The notes beneath the pieces are model-generated. The model was not told where the DNA came from. It saw only the letters and a program-made list of their open reading frames with translations, and made no database searches. A stretch of DNA of 64,000 nucleotides from Sphingobacteriales bacterium 44-61 (lineage in GTDB: Bacteria; Bacteroidota; Bacteroidia; Chitinophagales; Chitinophagaceae): positions 120,078 through 184,077 of the forward strand of contig MKTW01000019.1 in assembly GCA_001898405.1 (NCBI GenBank), written 5' to 3'. The position numbers and the translations under genes are program-made. Shown piece by piece: positions 16,542 to 26,233 of the stretch; the stretch's first letter is position 1, and each line of letters begins with the position of its first letter.

Positions 16542-17480
16542 ATGCGAAAAATAAAAGTATACGCTCCTGGCACAGTGGCTAATCTCGTCTGCGGATTTGA
16601 TATCCTCGGACTGGCATTGAATGAGCCCTGTGACATTATGGAAGTAACACTATTGGATGAGCCAAAAGTGATCATTCATAACAGGGATGAATTCAATCTG
16701 CCTACTGATCCGGAAAAGAATGTGGCAGGCGTGGTATTTCTTTCCGTTATGGAAAAGATAGGTGGTAATACAGGTTTTGAAGTGACGATTGAAAAACACA
16801 TTAAGCCTGGCAGTGGCATTGGTTCAAGTGCGGCCAGTGCGGCAGGGGCTGCCGTTGCAGCCAATCACTTATTGGGAAATATTTTCAATACAGATGAGCT
16901 GATACAGTTTGCGATGAATGGTGAAAAACTAGCCTCAGGTGTTAAACATGCAGATAATATTGCGCCCTGCATACTTGGCGGTGTAAGCCTGATCCGTTCC
17001 ATTCATCCTTTGGACATAATCTCCATACCATCGCCTGATCTGCATGTGACCGTTGTTCACCCGCAGATAGAAGTAAGGACCGCTGATGCAAGGCAAATAT
17101 TGCGGAAACAGGTGTTGCTGAAAGATGCCATCCGCCAGTGGGGAAATATTGCAGGGCTTGTAGCAGGTTTATTAAAAAACGATCTCGATCTCATTGGGCG
17201 CTCTCTCGAAGATGTGATCATTGAACCTGTGCGCAGCATCCTGATCCCTGGTTTTGATGAAGTGAAAGCCAGTTGTAAAGAAGCAGGTGCATTGGGTGGT
17301 GGCATCTCCGGTTCGGGGCCTTCTATTTTTATGCTCAGTAAAAATGAAACAACAGCCCGGGCAGTGGAAGCAGCGATGAAAGAAGTGTATGAAAGATTGG
17401 GTATTGCGTATTATACCTACGTAACAACGGTTAACCAAAAAGGAGTCAGCGTTGAAGAAATCACTATTGTCAATCATTAA
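16542..17480 (+). CDS. thrB: Homoserine kinase
   Basis: This 312-residue GHMP-family kinase phosphorylates homoserine. It has the N-terminal KVYAPGTVANLVCGFDILG substrate segment. The ATP loop is PGSGIGSSAASAAGAAVAA, near residue 87. The C-terminal motif is GALGGGISGSGPSIF. It lies 25 bp after thrA and 9 bp before thrC, as expected for one operon. Confidence 0.97.
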   Translation: MRKIKVYAPGTVANLVCGFDILGLALNEPCDIMEVTLLDEPKVIIHNRDEFNLPTDPEKNVAGVVFLSVMEKIGGNTGFEVTIEKHIKPGSGIGSSAASAAGAAVAANHLLGNIFNTDELIQFAMNGEKLASGVKHADNIAPCILGGVSLIRSIHPLDIISIPSPDLHVTVVHPQIEVRTADARQILRKQVLLKDAIRQWGNIAGLVAGLLKNDLDLIGRSLEDVIIEPVRSILIPGFDEVKASCKEAGALGGGISGSGPSIFMLSKNETTARAVEAAMKEVYERLGIAYYTYVTTVNQKGVSVEEITIVNH

Positions 17481-17489
17481 ATTTAAGTT

Positions 17490-18785
17490 TTGAAATACTA
17501 TAGCACCAATCAGCAATCCCCGCTCGTTGATTTCAGAGAAGCCACTATACAGGGGCAGGCACCTGATAAAGGATTGTATTTTCCTGAAAGCATTCCCCAG
17601 GTGGATAAAGACCTACTGGAAAATATTGTGGCCATTCCCGATGAAGAAATTGCTTCCCGCGTAATAAAACCTTATGTGGGCAACAGCATACCGGATGAAA
17701 AACTTTTATCTATTGTAAAGGAAACATTAAGTTTTCCCATACCGCTGGTGAAAATAACAGGTTCCATCTCTTCCCTCGAATTGTTTCATGGCCCTACGCT
17801 GGCATTTAAAGATATCGGAGCAAGGTTCATGAGCCGCTGCCTGGGTTATTTCCTTGCCAGTGAATCAAAAAAAGTGACCGTGCTGGTAGCTACTTCAGGT
17901 GATACGGGGGGGGCAGTAGCCAATGGTTTTCTCGATGTGGAAGGAGTGGAAGTGGTGATCCTTTATCCGTCAGGCAAGGTAAGTCCTGTGCAGGAAAAAC
18001 AATTGACCACACTGGGCCGTAATATCAAGGCACTGGAAATAGAAGGGAGTTTTGACGACTGCCAGCAATTGGTGAAGCAGGCATTTGCCGACCAGGACCT
18101 TCGCAACCAGGTGTTCCTTACTTCTGCCAATTCAATCAATGTAGCGAGATGGCTACCGCAGCAGTTCTATTATTTTCTTGCCTGGAAGCAATGGGAAAAT
18201 AAAAGCAATCCGCCTGTGATAGCTGTGCCCAGTGGTAATTTCGGCAATATCTGTGCAGGTATTTTAGCCAATGCATCGGGATTGCCTGCTGCTCATTTCA
18301 TAGCAGCTTGTAATGCCAATGATATTGTGACAGAATACCTGCAAACAGGGCAGTATCAACCAAGGCCTGCAGTGCCAACCCTGAGCAATGCGATGGATGT
18401 GGGCAATCCCAGCAATTTCGTCCGTATCCTGGAGATATTCCACCATCAGTTTCCCAAACTGAAGTCCCATCTATCTTCTTACCGTATTTCCGATGCTGAA
18501 ACAATTGATGCCATCAGCAATATATACCGGCAATTCAACTATACCGCAGACCCTCACGGTGCTGTCGGGTTTCTTGCCCTTCAGCGATATCTGGCTGAGC
18601 ATCCTGAACAGAAAGGCTATTTCCTGGAAACTGCCCATCCTGTGAAATTCCCGGCTGCAGTGGAGCGGGCTACAGGTAAACCGGTTAATATGCCGGCATC
18701 CCTGCAATCATTAATGAAAGAAAAAAAGAAAAGCCTTTTCATGAAGCCTGATTATGATCATCTGCGGTCGATTTTAAGATCATGA
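17490..18785 (+). CDS. thrC: Threonine synthase (TTG start)
   Basis: This 431-residue PLP enzyme converts O-phosphohomoserine to threonine. Diagnostic parts are the N-terminal STNQQSPLVDFREATIQGQ and PDKGLYFPESIP, the PLP lysine in GPTLAFKDIGARFMSR, ATSGDTGGAVANGF, and ADPHGAVGFLAL near the end. The start is TTG at 17490; this is the position that keeps the conserved KYYSTN opening, and no ATG lies close by. Only 9 bp separate it from thrB. It is the last gene of the pathway block, and a promoter core for the next gene begins 4 bp after its stop codon. Confidence 0.96.
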   Translation: MKYYSTNQQSPLVDFREATIQGQAPDKGLYFPESIPQVDKDLLENIVAIPDEEIASRVIKPYVGNSIPDEKLLSIVKETLSFPIPLVKITGSISSLELFHGPTLAFKDIGARFMSRCLGYFLASESKKVTVLVATSGDTGGAVANGFLDVEGVEVVILYPSGKVSPVQEKQLTTLGRNIKALEIEGSFDDCQQLVKQAFADQDLRNQVFLTSANSINVARWLPQQFYYFLAWKQWENKSNPPVIAVPSGNFGNICAGILANASGLPAAHFIAACNANDIVTEYLQTGQYQPRPAVPTLSNAMDVGNPSNFVRILEIFHHQFPKLKSHLSSYRISDAETIDAISNIYRQFNYTADPHGAVGFLALQRYLAEHPEQKGYFLETAHPVKFPAAVERATGKPVNMPASLQSLMKEKKKSLFMKPDYDHLRSILRS

Positions 18786-18788
18786 TCT

Positions 18789-18796
18789 TATCTTTG
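18789..18796 (+). promoter_or_regulatory. -7 promoter element for the gene at 18822
   Basis: TATCTTTG matches TAnnTTTG exactly, 25 bp before the ATG at 18822 and just after the thrC stop. A 10-bp palindromic hairpin follows directly, so the start of the mRNA would be a stem-loop. Confidence 0.6.
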
Positions 18797-18817
18797 CAGC
18801 AGGAAATTTTCCTGCTG
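18797..18817 (+). repeat. 10-bp hairpin between thrC and the next gene
   Basis: CAGCAGGAAA/TTTCCTGCTG with a single central T. It lacks a T-run, so it is more likely a 5' stem-loop of the downstream mRNA or an operator than a terminator. Confidence 0.5.
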
Positions 18818-18821
18818 ATCT

Positions 18822-19385
18822 ATGCATGATATTGAACCTTTCTATAACTGGCGTCATATCTACGTAAGTGAAGAAGATATGAGATCTCCTTTCTATGGAA
18901 GGGATTATTCCGAATTTGAGTTCACCCAGGCTGTTTACAATTATTATATCCATCCGCAATGGGATGAATTCGGCAGCCGCACACTTTACCTGAAAGTGCT
19001 GATGGCCGATTATGAAGAAGGATATGCCGTGATTGAGCTGATAGGAGAGTGGAACGATGCGATCGAGAATGATATGATGACCCTGAAAAGAGAGGTGCTG
19101 GAAAAATTTATGTATGAAGGGATATATAAATTTATCCTTATTGCCGAAAATGTATTGAATTTCCATAGCAGCGACCCTGAATATTACGAGGAATTACATG
19201 AGGAAGTAGCGGATGAGAATGGCTGGGTGGTTTGCCTCAATATGCCGGAGCAAACGCAATACGATTTCCGGAAAGCCAGGCTGAACAGGTATATCGAATT
19301 GATGGAACTGGACAACTGGCGTGTATATAAACCCTTTCATTTATTCAAAAAAATTGATGCGGAGCAGTTATCGCGGCTGGAATGA
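18822..19385 (+). CDS. Conserved-type hypothetical protein, acidic and aromatic-rich
   Basis: I do not recognise this 187-residue protein. It is soluble, acidic and unusually rich in Tyr, Trp, Glu and Asp (for example FYNWRHIYVSEEDMRSPFYG, HSSDPEYYEELHEEVADE). It has no signal peptide, membrane helix, metal cluster or nucleotide-binding loop. The ATG at 18822 is preceded by its own promoter core, so it need not depend on the thr operon 36 bp upstream. Base composition matches its neighbours, and it looks like a vertically inherited cytosolic protein. Confidence 0.85.
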   Translation: MHDIEPFYNWRHIYVSEEDMRSPFYGRDYSEFEFTQAVYNYYIHPQWDEFGSRTLYLKVLMADYEEGYAVIELIGEWNDAIENDMMTLKREVLEKFMYEGIYKFILIAENVLNFHSSDPEYYEELHEEVADENGWVVCLNMPEQTQYDFRKARLNRYIELMELDNWRVYKPFHLFKKIDAEQLSRLE

Positions 19386-19459
19386 TTTTTTTACGGAAAC
19401 GATGCCGTAAAGGTGGATTGAAAGAAAAATCACGCCGTATTTCCACCTTTGTAAAAGTT

Positions 19460-19493
19460 TTTGTCATTCTTTCGTCATCCGATGCTAAATTTG
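19460..19493 (+). promoter_or_regulatory. Promoter of the sdhCAB operon
   Basis: TTTG at 19460-19463 and TAAATTTG at 19486-19493 form -33 and -7 elements with 22 bp between them, close to the Bacteroidota consensus. The predicted start lies about 125 bp before sdhC, leaving a leader with a short open frame. Confidence 0.65.
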
Positions 19494-19525
19494 CAAAAAT
19501 TTAATCACCATCACTTTGTTTGCGT

Positions 19526-19582
19526 ATGAGTCGCCCTTATCAAAATATCCACTATCCTGAAGTAAAAGCAGGCAGGTTTTGA
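19526..19582 (+). CDS. Possible 18-codon upstream ORF in the sdh leader
   Basis: ATG 19526 to TGA 19582 encodes MSRPYQNIHYPEVKAGRF, between the sdh promoter and sdhC (46 bp gap). It has no family match I know. It is the first ATG of the predicted transcript, so it could influence sdhC translation, but a frame this short may be chance. Confidence 0.25.
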   Translation: MSRPYQNIHYPEVKAGRF

Positions 19583-19627
19583 TAGCGATAGACCCATCAG
19601 CGACGGATTAAATAAAAGAATATACTG

Positions 19628-20311
19628 ATGAAATGGTCTGATTTCTTCACATCTTCTGTCGGAAAGAAACTCATAATGAGTTTATCCGGTTTGTTCCTGA
19701 TTGCATTTTTAGTGGTTCACGTTGGTCTGAATGCCTGTATCTGGGCAATGGACGATGGGGTTATGTTCAACAAAGCCGCCCATTTCATGGGAGCGAACGT
19801 AGTGCCACGTGTATTGGAGATCGGCTTATTTGCCGGTTTTCTTCTCCACATTATCCAGGGCCTTGCACTGGAATTCCAGAACCGCTCCAACAGGAAAAAA
19901 GGTTATGCAGTAAAAATGGGCAGTAAAGGTTCTGCCTGGTACAGGAAATCCATGGGCCTGCTCGGCACCCTGATCCTCCTGTTCCTGATCATGCATATTT
20001 CCCATTTCTGGGTGCCTTCGCGGATCACCGGCCTGGAACCAACTTATATTGACGGAAAAGAGTATCATGACCTGTTTGGGCGCATGGCTGCTGTTTTCAC
20101 GGATAATATCGGCATCGTGATACTGTATGTGCTGGGTTGCATTTCCCTTGCCTGGCACCTGGTGCATGGCTTCCAAAGCGCATTCCGTACACTTGGTTTG
20201 ACCAACCATAAATATATCAGACTGATCAATGGCCTGGGAATTGGTTTTTCCATCATTGTTCCGCTGGCATTTGCCCTGATGCCCATCAGTTTTTACATGG
20301 GCTGGGTATAA
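19628..20311 (+). CDS. sdhC: Succinate dehydrogenase cytochrome b subunit (b558 type)
   Basis: This 227-residue membrane anchor has five hydrophobic helices, starting with KKLIMSLSGLFLIAFLVVHVGLN. Several His lie in or near helices (VVHVG, LLHIIQG, IMHISHFWV, AWHLVHGFQ) and could bind two b hemes. A single long cytochrome subunit, rather than separate SdhC and SdhD, is the three-subunit form common in Bacteroidota and Epsilonproteobacteria. It anchors SdhA/SdhB to the inner membrane and passes electrons to or from quinone. Confidence 0.96.
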   Translation: MKWSDFFTSSVGKKLIMSLSGLFLIAFLVVHVGLNACIWAMDDGVMFNKAAHFMGANVVPRVLEIGLFAGFLLHIIQGLALEFQNRSNRKKGYAVKMGSKGSAWYRKSMGLLGTLILLFLIMHISHFWVPSRITGLEPTYIDGKEYHDLFGRMAAVFTDNIGIVILYVLGCISLAWHLVHGFQSAFRTLGLTNHKYIRLINGLGIGFSIIVPLAFALMPISFYMGWV

Positions 20312-20382
20312 GAAATGACGATCATGTCATTCAAGTTAAATTGAAATCATTCTAATCATACTAATAAGAGAAATCCTCGGTT

Positions 20383-22359
20383 ATGTTAGATTCAAAAATT
20401 CCTGCAGGAAAACTGGAAGATAAATGGACAGATTATAAAGGTCATTGCAAACTGGTCAACCCTGCCAATAAAAGAAAGCTAGAGATCATTGTAGTGGGCA
20501 CAGGCCTGGCCGGTGCTTCTGCAGCCGCTTCTCTCGGCGAGCTGGGTTACCGCGTAAAAGCATTTTGCTTCCAGGATTCACCCCGCCGTGCACACTCGAT
20601 CGCAGCACAGGGTGGCATTAACGCAGCCAAGAATTACCAGAATGATGGCGACTCTGTTTTCCGTTTGTTCTACGATACCATTAAAGGTGGCGACTACCGC
20701 TCACGCGAAGCAAACGTGCACCGCCTTGCTGAAGTAAGTGTAAATATCATTGACCAGTGCGTGGCTCAGGGTGTTCCCTTTGCACGTGAATATGGTGGCT
20801 TATTAAATAACCGCTCTTTCGGTGGCACACAGGTAAAAAGGACGTTCTATGCAGCCGGTCAAACAGGTCAGCAATTGCTGATCGGTGCTTACCAGGCCCT
20901 GGAACGCCAGGTAGCATTGGGCAGCGTTCAAATGTTCAGCCGCCACGAAATGCTGGACGTGGTAATGATCGATGGGAAAGCAAGAGGCATTATCGCCCGT
21001 GATCTGATCAGCGGAAAAGTTGAAAGGCATTTTGGCCATGCTGTACTGCTTTGTACCGGTGGCTATGGCAACGTGTTCTATCTTTCTACCAATGCGATGG
21101 GCAGCAATGTTACCGCCGCATGGAAAGCACATAAAAGAGGAGCCTACTTCGGCAATCCCTGTTTTACCCAAATTCACCCTACCTGTATTCCCGTAACCGG
21201 CGACCACCAGAGCAAGCTGACGCTGATGTCTGAATCATTACGGAATGACGGACGTATCTGGGTACCTAAAAAGCAAAACGATCCGCGCAAAGCCAACGAT
21301 ATCCCGGAAGATGAAAGGGATTATTATCTCGAAAGGAGATACCCTGCATTCGGAAACCTCGTTCCCCGCGACGTGGCTTCAAGGGCTGCAAAGGAAAGAT
21401 GTGATGCTGGTTATGGAGTGGGTACTACCAAACAAGCGGTTTATCTCGATTTCAGGTACAATCTCATCAATAAATACGGAAGGGCAGAAGCCAGCAAGCA
21501 TGGCATCGAAAACCCTGACCAGGAAACACTGGTTCGCCTGGGCAAGGAAGTGGTGAAAGAAGAATATGGCAACCTGTTCGACATGTATGAAAAGATCACC
21601 GGTGAAAACCCTTATGAAGTGCCGATGCGTATCTATCCTGCGGTACACTACACCATGGGCGGTCTCTGGGTGGATTATGAACTGATGACCAATATTCCCG
21701 GTCTTTATGCATTAGGTGAAGCCAATTTCAGTGACCACGGCGCCAACCGTCTCGGTGCATCTGCATTGATGCAGGGCCTGGCTGATGGATACTTTGTCAT
21801 TCCTTACACTATCGGTAATTACCTGGCAGACGAGATCGCTACCAAGCCTATCCCCATCACGCACGAAGCTTTTGAAAAAGCAGAAGCCGGCGTAACAGAA
21901 AGGATCAATAAACTGATGAACATTAAAGGATCACAATCCGTAGAAAGCTTTCACAAACGCCTCGGCAAGATCATGTGGGAGAAATGCGGAATGGCCCGTA
22001 ATGCAAAAGGGCTGACAGAAGCGATCGGCGAAATACAACAATTGAAAAAAGAATTCTGGAGCGATGTACGCATCCCCGGCGGTATTGAAGAAATGAATAC
22101 AGAGCTGGATAAAGCCGGTAGGGTAGCGGATTTCATGGAGTTGGGCGAACTGATGTGTAAAGACGCGCTGGAAAGGAATGAAAGCTGCGGCGGCCATTTC
22201 CGGGAAGAAAGCCAGACGGAAGAAGGTGAAGCACTGCGTAATGATGATCAATATATGTATGTAGCCGCCTGGGAATCAAAAGGAGATAGCAACTGGCAAT
22301 TACATAAGGAAGAGCTGAAGTATGATATGATCAAACCTACACAGCGCAACTACAAATAA
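20383..22359 (+). CDS. sdhA: Succinate dehydrogenase / fumarate reductase flavoprotein
   Basis: This 658-residue catalytic subunit oxidises succinate to fumarate. The Rossmann FAD loop is [17 protein letters not shown] (about 37-53), and His71 in [15 protein letters not shown] is the covalent FAD site. The active-site segments are present: [28 protein letters not shown] and [32 protein letters not shown] binds FAD near the C-terminal end of that domain. It sits between the cytochrome subunit and the iron-sulfur subunit in a three-gene operon. Direction of catalysis in vivo cannot be read from sequence. Confidence 0.98.
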   Translation: MLDSKIPAGKLEDKWTDYKGHCKLVNPANKRKLEIIVVGTGLAGASAAASLGELGYRVKAFCFQDSPRRAHSIAAQGGINAAKNYQNDGDSVFRLFYDTIKGGDYRSREANVHRLAEVSVNIIDQCVAQGVPFAREYGGLLNNRSFGGTQVKRTFYAAGQTGQQLLIGAYQALERQVALGSVQMFSRHEMLDVVMIDGKARGIIARDLISGKVERHFGHAVLLCTGGYGNVFYLSTNAMGSNVTAAWKAHKRGAYFGNPCFTQIHPTCIPVTGDHQSKLTLMSESLRNDGRIWVPKKQNDPRKANDIPEDERDYYLERRYPAFGNLVPRDVASRAAKERCDAGYGVGTTKQAVYLDFRYNLINKYGRAEASKHGIENPDQETLVRLGKEVVKEEYGNLFDMYEKITGENPYEVPMRIYPAVHYTMGGLWVDYELMTNIPGLYALGEANFSDHGANRLGASALMQGLADGYFVIPYTIGNYLADEIATKPIPITHEAFEKAEAGVTERINKLMNIKGSQSVESFHKRLGKIMWEKCGMARNAKGLTEAIGEIQQLKKEFWSDVRIPGGIEEMNTELDKAGRVADFMELGELMCKDALERNESCGGHFREESQTEEGEALRNDDQYMYVAAWESKGDSNWQLHKEELKYDMIKPTQRNYK

Positions 22360-22384
22360 GTTTTAAAAGTTTAAAGGTTTCAAT

Positions 22385-23155
22385 ATGGAGCACTATTCAA
22401 TGAATCTTACGCTTAAGGTCTGGAAACAAAAAAATGCAACTGCAGAAGGAAATTTTGAGACCTACCAGGTAAAGGATATTTCTTCAGAAATGTCGTTCCT
22501 TGAAATGTTTGATGTGCTGAATGAACAACTCATCCACGAAGGAAAGGACCCTATCGCATTTGATCATGACTGCCGTGAAGGTATTTGTGGCATGTGCTCG
22601 ATGTATATCAATGGCCGCCCTCATGGCCCCTGGCATGGCACTACTACCTGCCAGTTGCACATGCGTGCATTCAAAGACGGCGACACCATTGTGGTAGAAC
22701 CCTGGAGGGCTAATGCATTTCCTGTAGTAAAGGACCTCGTAGTTGACCGTTCCGCTTTCGACAGGGTCATTCAGTCTGGTGGCTATATTTCTGTAAACAC
22801 CGGCGTGTCTGTTGATGGCAATACGATCCCGATCGAAAGAGAGAATGCAGATAAAGCATTTGCAGCAGCAGCCTGTATCGGATGTGGCGCCTGCGTGGCA
22901 GCCTGTAAAAACTCATCAGCCATGCTCTTTGTATCTGCCAAAGTATCACACCTCGCTTTGCTTCCGCAAGGTGATGTGGAGCGGAAAAACAGGGTGCTGA
23001 ATATGGTGGCACAGGCAGATAAAGAAGGCTTTGGCTCCTGTACGTTCACCGAAGCCTGCGAAGCAGTTTGCCCCAAAGAGATCTCTATCACTAATATTTC
23101 ACGTTTGAACAGTGAGTATCTGAAAGCAGGACTTTCAGCAGATAAAGCTCATTAA
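22385..23155 (+). CDS. sdhB: Succinate dehydrogenase iron-sulfur subunit
   Basis: This 256-residue subunit carries electrons from FAD to quinone. The [2Fe-2S] ligands are in CREGICGMC and the later Cys of [11 protein letters not shown]. The C-terminal clusters are in [11 protein letters not shown] and [15 protein letters not shown]. The N-terminus has a few more residues than E. coli SdhB, as in the related b558-type complexes. It is the last gene of sdhCAB and is followed by a terminator. Confidence 0.97.
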   Translation: MEHYSMNLTLKVWKQKNATAEGNFETYQVKDISSEMSFLEMFDVLNEQLIHEGKDPIAFDHDCREGICGMCSMYINGRPHGPWHGTTTCQLHMRAFKDGDTIVVEPWRANAFPVVKDLVVDRSAFDRVIQSGGYISVNTGVSVDGNTIPIERENADKAFAAAACIGCGACVAACKNSSAMLFVSAKVSHLALLPQGDVERKNRVLNMVAQADKEGFGSCTFTEACEAVCPKEISITNISRLNSEYLKAGLSADKAH

Positions 23156-23190
23156 TAGTATACCACTCGTGTATTATTCGTGTTAAAATG

Positions 23191-23215
23191 AAAAAAGCTC
23201 CTCCGGGGCTTTTTT
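23191..23215 (+). terminator. Intrinsic terminator after sdhB
   Basis: AGCTCC/GGGGCT stem (one wobble) with a 3-base loop, preceded by A6 and followed by T6. Confidence 0.85.
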
Positions 23216-23258
23216 CATTTCAGCCGGTCTTTGTATATTCCCATACTAAATCCTTTTT

Positions 23259-25421
23259 ATGCAACGACCTAAACTTCTGCTGGCCTTGATGGCCCTTATC
23301 ATCTTTTCGTGTAAGAATACAGATACCACAGTGGAAAGGCAACCTTATAAATGGCCGGAAGGCATCAAACCTCCTGTTGCAGATAAAAAACCAGTACAGT
23401 TTACCGCGCATGGCGATACCCGCACGGACGACTATTACTGGATGAATGATTATTTCAAGAAAGGTCCTGACAGCACCCGTGTGGTGGAATACCTTACTGC
23501 TGAAAATACTTACATGGACACGATGATGTCGGGCACCAAACAATTGCAGGCCGACCTTTTTACCGAGATCAAATCAAGGATCAAGGAAAAGGATGAAAGC
23601 GTTCCTGTATTTGATAATGGTTACTACTACTATCGCAGAACGGATGAAGGCAAACAATACTACAAATACTGCCGTAAAAAAGGCAGCCTCGATGCTCCGG
23701 AAGAGATCTTGCTGGATGCAGATGCAATGGCAGAAGGAAGCGGCTATTTTGCTGCCGCAGGTTTCAGCATCAGCCCGGATAATAAAATGATGGCTTTTGG
23801 CATTGATAAAGTATCACGCCGCCAGTACACTATTTACATCAAAAACCTGGAGACAGGAGAGATACTGAAAGATGAAATAAAAGGCACAGGTGGAAATGCT
23901 GTTTGGGGCAATGACAACAAAACCATTTTTTATACATCCAATAATCAGGAAACGCTTTTATCTGAAAAGATCAAAAAGCATATAATCGGAACAAACGCTT
24001 CAGCAGATGCACCGGTGTATGAAGAAAAAGACCAGACAAATTATATCGGCGTATACAAGACCAAATCAAGAAAATATATTGTCATCTATTCCCAGGGCAC
24101 GCTTTCTTCCGAATTGCGCATCCTTGATGCTGATGCCCCGGGCGGCAGCTTTAAAGTGTTCCAGCCAAGAATAAAGGATGTATTGTATGAGATCGATCAT
24201 TCAGGCGACAAATTCCTGATCGTTACCAATCTCGACGCCAAGAACTTTAAACTGATGGAAACACCGGTAGATAAAACCAGCCGGGAAAACTGGAAAGATG
24301 TGATCGCACATCGTTCCGATGTATTGCTTGAAGGGATCACCGTATTCAAAGACTACTGGGTGATCACTGAAAGAAAAGAAGGATTGCTGAAACTGCGTAT
24401 CAGGGAACTCGCATCAGGCGCAGAGCATTATGTGGATTTTGGAGAGCCGACTTATTCAGCCAATGTGGGCGCCAATCCTGAATTCAATACCACTACGCTC
24501 CGGTACAATTATACATCACTCACTACTCCCAGCTCTGTATACGATTACAATATGCAGAGCAAAGAGAAAAAGCTGATGAAAGAAACACCTGTACTGGGTG
24601 GGTTCAACAAAGCCGATTATGTATCTGAAAGGATCTATGCAACAGCCAAAGACGGCACCAAAGTGCCTGTTTCCCTGGTGTATAAAAAAGATACAAAAAA
24701 AGATGGCAGTGCGCCATTGCTGCTGTATGGCTATGGTTCTTACGGCGCCAGTATGGACGCTTATTTCGATAACTCAAGGCTGAGCCTGCTCAACAGAGGG
24801 TTTATATATGCCATCGCACATATACGCGGTGGTCAGGAAATGGGGCGCCAGTGGTATGAAGATGGAAAGATGATGAAGAAGAAAAATACCTTTACCGATT
24901 TTATTGATTGTGGCGAATACCTGATCAACCAGCATTATACCTCCAAAGGACATCTCTATGCCATGGGTGGCAGTGCAGGTGGATTGCTGATGGGCGCTGT
25001 TGCCAATATGGCTCCTGACCTCTGGAATGGCATTATTGCACAGGTACCCTTTGTTGACGTGATCAATACCATGTCTGACCCAACCATTCCTCTTACAACC
25101 AATGAATATGATGAATGGGGCAATCCTGCCAATAAAGAAAGTTATTTCTACATGAAATCATATTCTCCTTACGACAATGTAGAGAAAAAGGATTACCCCA
25201 ATATGCTGGTGCTTACAGGGCTGCATGATTCACAGGTGCAGTATTTTGAACCGGCAAAATGGGTGGCGAAACTTAGAGAACTGAAAACTGATAATCATAT
25301 CCTCTTGCTGAAAACGAATATGAAAGCCGGTCATGGCGGAGCTTCGGGGAGATTTGATTATTTGAAAGATGTAGCGCTGCAGTATGCATTCCTGTTTGCG
25401 CTGGAAGGGATCAATAAATAA
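23259..25421 (+). CDS. Oligopeptidase B-like S9 peptidase, lipoprotein
   Basis: This 720-residue protein starts with a lipoprotein signal (LLLALMALIIFSCKN, lipobox Cys at residue 19). The propeller domain opens with DDYYWMNDYF and YLTAENTYMDTMM, as in oligopeptidase B. In the hydrolase domain the nucleophile is in MGGSAGGLLMG, followed by AQVPFVDVINTMSDPTIPLT; the acid is in LTGLHDSQVQYFEPAKW and the His is in KAGHGGASGRF. It should cleave short peptides, probably after basic residues, in the periplasm. It differs from the S9 enzyme at the left edge, which is of the DPP4 branch. Confidence 0.94.
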   Translation: MQRPKLLLALMALIIFSCKNTDTTVERQPYKWPEGIKPPVADKKPVQFTAHGDTRTDDYYWMNDYFKKGPDSTRVVEYLTAENTYMDTMMSGTKQLQADLFTEIKSRIKEKDESVPVFDNGYYYYRRTDEGKQYYKYCRKKGSLDAPEEILLDADAMAEGSGYFAAAGFSISPDNKMMAFGIDKVSRRQYTIYIKNLETGEILKDEIKGTGGNAVWGNDNKTIFYTSNNQETLLSEKIKKHIIGTNASADAPVYEEKDQTNYIGVYKTKSRKYIVIYSQGTLSSELRILDADAPGGSFKVFQPRIKDVLYEIDHSGDKFLIVTNLDAKNFKLMETPVDKTSRENWKDVIAHRSDVLLEGITVFKDYWVITERKEGLLKLRIRELASGAEHYVDFGEPTYSANVGANPEFNTTTLRYNYTSLTTPSSVYDYNMQSKEKKLMKETPVLGGFNKADYVSERIYATAKDGTKVPVSLVYKKDTKKDGSAPLLLYGYGSYGASMDAYFDNSRLSLLNRGFIYAIAHIRGGQEMGRQWYEDGKMMKKKNTFTDFIDCGEYLINQHYTSKGHLYAMGGSAGGLLMGAVANMAPDLWNGIIAQVPFVDVINTMSDPTIPLTTNEYDEWGNPANKESYFYMKSYSPYDNVEKKDYPNMLVLTGLHDSQVQYFEPAKWVAKLRELKTDNHILLLKTNMKAGHGGASGRFDYLKDVALQYAFLFALEGINK

Positions 25422-25433
25422 CCTCGTGCTGGC

Positions 25434-25566
25434 TGTCACCCCGGCCCTGGTTTCATAAAATAACAGGTATAGTACATTAAGAGCCGGGGTCTCCCCAACG
25501 TTGAGGAGACCCCGGCTCTTATACTCTTTAAACCAGAATGTACCCTGAACCAGGGCCGGGGTGACA
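25434..25566. repeat. Nested long inverted repeat, REP/MITE-like
   Basis: The outer arms are 19 bp and exact (TGTCACCCCGGCCCTGGTT at 25434-25452 with its complement at 25548-25566). The inner arms are 17 bp and exact (25478-25494 / 25505-25521, core GAGCCGGGGTCTCC) around a loop containing the palindrome CAACGTTG. Outer and inner arms share CCCCGGC. GTACAT/ATGTAC in the spacers can extend the fold. It fills the gap between two convergent genes and looks like a mobile palindromic unit rather than a simple terminator. Confidence 0.7.
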
Positions 25567-25590
25567 CACAGCATCTCATCAAGCCTTTCT

Positions 25591-26148
25591 TTACCAAACA
25601 TAAGACAATCTTAACCCCGCGGCCCACAACGCATCCACCTCTGCATGTTTGCGGTATAATGCCACAGGCCCTAAAGACATCCGGTCGTTGAAATGATACG
25701 CACCCGACAAACTTACTCCGAGCCCGAGGCTGGAACTTTCTTTATAAATCCCCAATGCAGGCCCTGCCAGCAATGATATATTGGTTTTGGGAGACGGATT
25801 ATAGATAATACCGGGCATCGCATGCACGTAGAAATAGTTATTGTAGCGGAAGCCATAACCCGCTGTCGTCACCTTTTTTCCAATATAATAATCAAGCCCT
25901 GCCTGTGCAGTAAAGCCAATTATCTTATGTGCATTCACGCTATCTCCAAAACGGTGGTTGCTCCAGCTATAGGCAAGGCCAAACCCCGGAAGATGCGAAT
26001 CGCCAAACACACCAACCGGCAATGAAGCCGTAAAAATTGCCTGCTGGCTTTTTCCCCTGGGATGATAACCTGTAGGAGCGATGGATTGTGCGCCTGCCTG
26101 CAAACTTAGAAAGCCGGCAAGCAGGAAAAGAAAAGTATATTTTTTCAT
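25591..26148 (-). CDS. Small outer-membrane beta-barrel protein
   Basis: This 185-residue protein has a clear signal peptide (MKKYTFLFLLAGFLSLQAGAQ). Alternating amphipathic strands with aromatic ends follow (GFGLAYSWSNHRFG, YGFRYNNYFYVHAMPG, VSLSGAYHFNDRMSLG), ending in LRLSYVW. This is the pattern of an 8-stranded porin-like barrel. I start at ATG 26148; the frame is open much further upstream, but those codons run antisense through the divergent gene. No enzymatic motif is visible. Confidence 0.85.
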   Translation of the reverse strand: MKKYTFLFLLAGFLSLQAGAQSIAPTGYHPRGKSQQAIFTASLPVGVFGDSHLPGFGLAYSWSNHRFGDSVNAHKIIGFTAQAGLDYYIGKKVTTAGYGFRYNNYFYVHAMPGIIYNPSPKTNISLLAGPALGIYKESSSLGLGVSLSGAYHFNDRMSLGPVALYRKHAEVDALWAAGLRLSYVW

Positions 26149-26233
26149 AATCTGGGCCTCCAAATTTGATTCTTTTTCATGAAATAACCAGCACAGGAGC
26201 TGTTCATGCAATAAAAGACCGAATTTTACGATT

